DNA of 64,000 bases from Streptomyces sp. NBC_01481 (GTDB taxonomy: Bacteria > Actinomycetota > Actinomycetes > Streptomycetales > Streptomycetaceae): contig NZ_JAPEPT010000005.1 in assembly GCF_026339995.1 (NCBI RefSeq), positions 744,001 through 808,000 of the forward strand. The letters are read 5' to 3'. Positions 61,636 through 64,000 of the stretch are shown here, piece by piece. The notes below the pieces were generated by a model, which saw only the letters and a program-made list of their open reading frames with translations, searched no databases and had not been told where the DNA came from. Each line of letters begins with the position of its first letter. Within the stretch, counting starts at the first letter, position 1. The translations under genes were made by a program, and so were the position numbers.

Positions 61636-62652
61636 TCAGATCTGTCCGCTCGCGGTCCACGCACGGAGCTTCTCCGGGTTGCGGACCGCCCAGATACGGC
61701 TGATGCGGCCGCGGGTGATGTCGAACGCGGCCACGGTCACGGGGACGCCGGTGTGCTGGGCAACCAGGCCGGGCCGGCCATTGACCGTCCGCTCCAAGAG
61801 CGTCAGTCCAGGGGCTATGTCGGCGATGTGGATCAGGTACTGGGCGATGGTCTTGCCGCCCTCGACCGGGCGCAGGACGGTGCCGACCAAGCCGCCGCCA
61901 TCGGCGGTCATCGTGGCGTCGGGGTCGAGGAGACCAATGAGGGCCTCGATGTCCCTGGACTCCCAGGCCTCCTTGAAATGCCGTACCAGACCGGCCTGCC
62001 CGGCTGCCGGAGCCGCCGGGGTCGGCGCGGCGCGGATGCGCCGACGGCCGGAGGACGCCAGCTGGCGGCAGGCCGCAGGCGTCCGGCCGATCATCTCGGC
62101 GACCTCGGCGAAGGGGTAGCGGAAGACGTCGTGCAGGATGAACGCCACGCGTTCGGCCGGAGTCATCGACTCCAGTACGACGAGGAAGGCCATGTTTACC
62201 GACTCGTCCAGGGTGATCCGGTCGGCGGGGTCGGCCGGCTCGGCCCTGCCGCCGACCGCCCGACCGCTGATCCACTCCGTACGGTCGGGCAGCGGCTCGG
62301 GTATCCATGTGCCGACGTAGCGCTCGCGCCGGGCCCGCGCCGAGCCGAGCACGTCCAGGCATACGCGGCTGGCCACCGTCGTCAGCCAGGCGCCGGGCGA
62401 TGCGATGGCCTCCTGCTGCTGCGACGACATCGCGTACCAGCGGGTGTAGGTCTCCTGCACGGCGTCCTCGGCCTCGGTCAGCGAACCGAGCAGCCGGTAG
62501 GCGAGATTGATCAGCTGGCGCCGCTCGCCGACGATCGCGCGCAGGTCCGGCTCGGACCGGTCGTGCCCTGACTCGGACCGGTCGTGCCCTGACTCGGACC
62601 GGTCGTGCCCTGACTCGGGCTGGTCGTGCTCTGGCTCGGATGGGGTGCTCAT
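61636..62652 (-). CDS. ECF41-type RNA polymerase sigma factor with C-terminal SnoaL-like domain
   Basis: 338 aa from ATG 62652. Sigma-2 region LINLAYRLLGSLTEAEDAVQ and sigma-4 region AFILHDVFRYPFAEVAEMIG with GRTPAACRQLASSGRRRIR, followed by a ~130-residue SnoaL-fold tail containing the ECF41 hallmarks DGGG (MTADGGGLVG) and NPEKL (RNPEKLRAW), which control activity in that group. The N-terminus contains repeats of SGHDRSE (see the 21-bp repeat). No anti-sigma gene nearby, as expected for ECF41. Confidence 0.9.
   Translation of the reverse strand: MSTPSEPEHDQPESGHDRSESGHDRSESGHDRSEPDLRAIVGERRQLINLAYRLLGSLTEAEDAVQETYTRWYAMSSQQQEAIASPGAWLTTVASRVCLDVLGSARARRERYVGTWIPEPLPDRTEWISGRAVGGRAEPADPADRITLDESVNMAFLVVLESMTPAERVAFILHDVFRYPFAEVAEMIGRTPAACRQLASSGRRRIRAAPTPAAPAAGQAGLVRHFKEAWESRDIEALIGLLDPDATMTADGGGLVGTVLRPVEGGKTIAQYLIHIADIAPGLTLLERTVNGRPGLVAQHTGVPVTVAAFDITRGRISRIWAVRNPEKLRAWTASGQI
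62551..62634. repeat. 21-bp minisatellite in the sigma-factor N-terminus
   Basis: Three perfect copies (62551-62571, 62572-62592, 62593-62613) and one degenerate copy (62614-62634) of a 21-bp unit; in frame it encodes the heptapeptide SGHDRSE. Likely to change copy number by slippage without shifting frame. Confidence 0.9.
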
Positions 62653-62742
62653 GGTCACGACCGCTCCTGGTACTTCTCGTCCGCTTCCGCTCTCGCCCCT
62701 TCGACGAAACACGGCACCGGATTGTGAGGCCGGCGCCTCGCC

Positions 62743-62767
62743 TGACATTTCGCGGGCCTGCGTCGTC
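62743..62767 (+). promoter_or_regulatory. Weak candidate ECF41-type promoter of the divergent membrane gene
   Basis: TGACAT (62743-62748), 15-bp spacer, CGTC (62764-62767). ECF41 promoters read roughly TGTCACA-N16-CGTC, so the match is partial. Located 57 bases before the gene. Confidence 0.25.
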
Positions 62768-62823
62768 GGACCGCCGAGACACCGCCGATCCACCGCCGCG
62801 AGGCAGAAGAGGGGGACCACATC

Positions 62824-63231
62824 ATGGCCGTACAGACGACGACAGCACCGGGCAGATTCACGTTCCTGCACGTCGCGATCGCCTTGCAGACCTTGGCCCT
62901 CCTCCTCCAGGCGGTCACCGCCGGACTACTGCTGTCCTCGTCCCACGGGGAGGTGCTGCACAGCGTCGGAGCGCGCGTGATGTACGGCGCGTCGATGCTG
63001 TACGTGCTCGCCGCGATCCTGGCGTGGCGGCCGGGTGGCGGCTCGCCCCGCCCCATCCTGTACGCGTCCGGCTTCCTCGCCCTCGCCTCGGTGCAGGTGG
63101 TCCTCGGCATCGCGCACAAGCCGGCGCTCCATGTCCCCCTGGGCGTCCTCATGTTCGGCCTGAGTGTGCTTGCGCTGCGCCAGGTCCTGTCCAGCGCCCC
63201 CGGCGTCAACCCACTGCTACGTACCCCGTGA
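62824..63231 (+). CDS. Small membrane protein divergent from the ECF41 sigma factor
   Basis: 135 aa, ATG with GAGGGGG upstream. Four hydrophobic segments (FLHVAIALQTLALLLQAVTA, GASMLYVLAAILAW, FLALASVQVVLGIAHK, VPLGVLMFGLSVLAL) and short loops. Not recognised. Divergence from the sigma gene suggests it is a target; ECF41 targets usually encode small oxidoreductase or carboxymuconolactone-decarboxylase-like proteins, which this is not. Confidence 0.75.
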   Translation: MAVQTTTAPGRFTFLHVAIALQTLALLLQAVTAGLLLSSSHGEVLHSVGARVMYGASMLYVLAAILAWRPGGGSPRPILYASGFLALASVQVVLGIAHKPALHVPLGVLMFGLSVLALRQVLSSAPGVNPLLRTP

Positions 63232-63400
63232 CGCTGCCAGGCGTTGAGGTCCGTTGACTCCCCAACTCTCATAGCATGCTTGCGCCTTGGGGTGAGCCGA
63301 GTCGACGAGCAGCTCGGCGATGTCTTCGTTCAGGTCCGCCGGCGATGCGTCGTGAACCTGGTCGGCCACCCAGGCTGGCGCAAGGCACCGGGTCACCATC
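63217..63400 (-). pseudogene. Remnant of a GNAT acetyltransferase C-terminus
   Basis: On the minus strand a ~45-residue stretch reads VADQVHDA, EDIAELLVDSAHPKAQACYE and SWG, resembling the end of GNAT acetyltransferases (dimer of helix plus L-V-D-x-x-N/H-x-x-A-x-x-x-Y-E-x-W-G). No intact upstream domain with the acetyl-CoA loop exists in the frame, which becomes Arg/Pro-rich noise. Confidence 0.35.
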
Positions 63401-64000
63401 GCCCTCCCGACTCGCTCTTGGTCTCGAAGTCGCGATGGTCGGGGATCTTCGCTGCCCGACATCCCTTCCGGTCCGAGGTCGAGGCTTTGGGCCGGATACG
63501 CGTATGCGGAGGCATCCCCGCGGCACGCAGACCGGCGACCCCGGCGTGCAGCCTGGGCCACGCGTCCCTCTGCCGTGGATGGGTTGCTTATCGGTCAACT
63601 TTCAGGCCGATAAGCATCGTTACCTCCACTCTATCTTCACAGCAGCCACACAGGTAACCCCCGTCGTGACCACGGAATTTACGCATGCCGGATCGAGAGG
63701 ACTCCTGGAAGTGCCTCGCGTCATGAGCTCCGGACGCTGAAGTCACCTCTTGCTCAAAGGCGTTGACCTGTGCCTATGGTGATCGCCGCGCGCGTGGTGG
63801 ACCTTGACCGCTCTGCCATGACGCGCGCACGTCATCGGCGGCCGGGGGGACAGTGCCGCCACGGGGAGGGATGGACCGTCATGCCGCCATATCGGCTCAC
63901 TGCGCACGCCGCCTCAGTATCGGCGCCTTCTGCTGCCCCGGTCCCCGCGCCGTGACCGCGGGCTGATCCGCGCGCATTGCCGCCCACTCTTCGGACGGGT
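63401..64000. other. Gene-poor end of window
   Basis: No convincing gene: open frames here have poor codon bias. A 10-bp inverted repeat TGCTTATCGG/CCGATAAGCA (63585-63594 and 63607-63616, 12-base loop) lies in an AT-rich patch (63580-63680) and could be an operator or a terminator for a gene lost from this place. A gene may start beyond base 64000. Confidence 0.4.

Noticed and set aside
61295..62782. 495-codon frame on the minus strand over the sigma factor
   Set aside because: Only its last ~100 codons lie outside the sigma gene and look coding; upstream it is an Arg/Pro-rich shadow of the sigma-factor frame.
63276..63740. 154-codon frame near the window end
   Set aside because: Arg/Pro-rich, overlaps the acetyltransferase remnant and crosses the inverted repeat; no start signal.

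Overview
The window is high-GC actinobacterial DNA and almost certainly Streptomyces. Evidence includes strong third-position GC, frequent GTG/TTG starts, the polarisome pair filP-scy, the chitinase/two-component trio chiC-chiR-chiS, an actinobacterial NucS mismatch endonuclease, DUF6230/DUF6114 proteins, and an arrangement (rho, LCP, rpmE, prfA, prmC, sua5, PTP, glyA, wecA-like, atpIBEFHAGDC, DUF2550) that I recognise as the conserved Streptomyces chromosome core. No rRNA, tRNA, CRISPR array, prophage or intact insertion sequence was seen.

Layout. 1-10.4 kb: the 3' part of rho, a secreted trypsin-like protease with a repeat domain, an LytR-CpsA-Psr cell-wall ligase, then a translation block (rpmE, prfA, prmC, tRNA threonylcarbamoyladenosine synthase), a phosphatase-like protein whose nucleophilic cysteine is serine, a 164-bp MITE-like element and a serine hydroxymethyltransferase. 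10.4-20.6 kb: a polyprenyl-phosphate sugar-1-P transferase and the complete F1Fo ATP synthase operon, preceded by a candidate Crp site, then DUF2550. 20.7-24.7 kb: a secreted chitinase with a textbook promoter flanked by two 12-bp direct repeats, and its likely response regulator and sensor kinase. 24.7-33.3 kb: a membrane protein, a cobalamin adenosyltransferase, 3-hydroxybutyryl-CoA dehydrogenase, a STAS protein, a membrane-anchored ATPase with Arg for the P-loop Lys, NucS, an SCO5389-type protein, a flavin monooxygenase and a small zinc-finger protein. 33.3-38.1 kb: two paralogous ABC ATPase/permease pairs around a conserved hypothetical gene. 38.2-43.2 kb: filP and scy, coiled-coil proteins of the hyphal-tip growth machinery.

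43.4-56.1 kb is mainly acyl-CoA metabolism and regulators: methylmalonyl-CoA epimerase, thiolase, MeaB, the large subunit of isobutyryl-CoA mutase (with a perfect 24-bp palindromic operator 7 bp before its start) and a TetR regulator, interspersed with MarR regulators, three tandem AIM24 genes, two DUF3817 genes, a thiamine-binding protein, and an ArsR-like/MFS divergent pair. 56.3-60.6 kb holds a thioredoxin-TPR chaperone and a three-gene envelope locus (DUF6230, DUF6114, secreted Ser/Pro/Thr-rich protein) behind a 655-bp regulatory gap with several inverted repeats.

60.7-64 kb looks accessory: two small unrecognised genes that could be the remnant of a toxin/immunity module, an ECF41-type sigma factor with an in-frame 21-bp minisatellite, a divergent membrane protein and a decayed acetyltransferase fragment.

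A functional thread is adenosylcobalamin-dependent acyl-CoA rearrangement: the adenosyltransferase makes the cofactor, IcmA and (elsewhere) methylmalonyl-CoA mutase use it, MeaB protects the mutases, and the epimerase, thiolase and hydroxybutyryl-CoA dehydrogenase feed or drain the pathway. All calls come from reading the sequence and from memory of the families; no database search was run.
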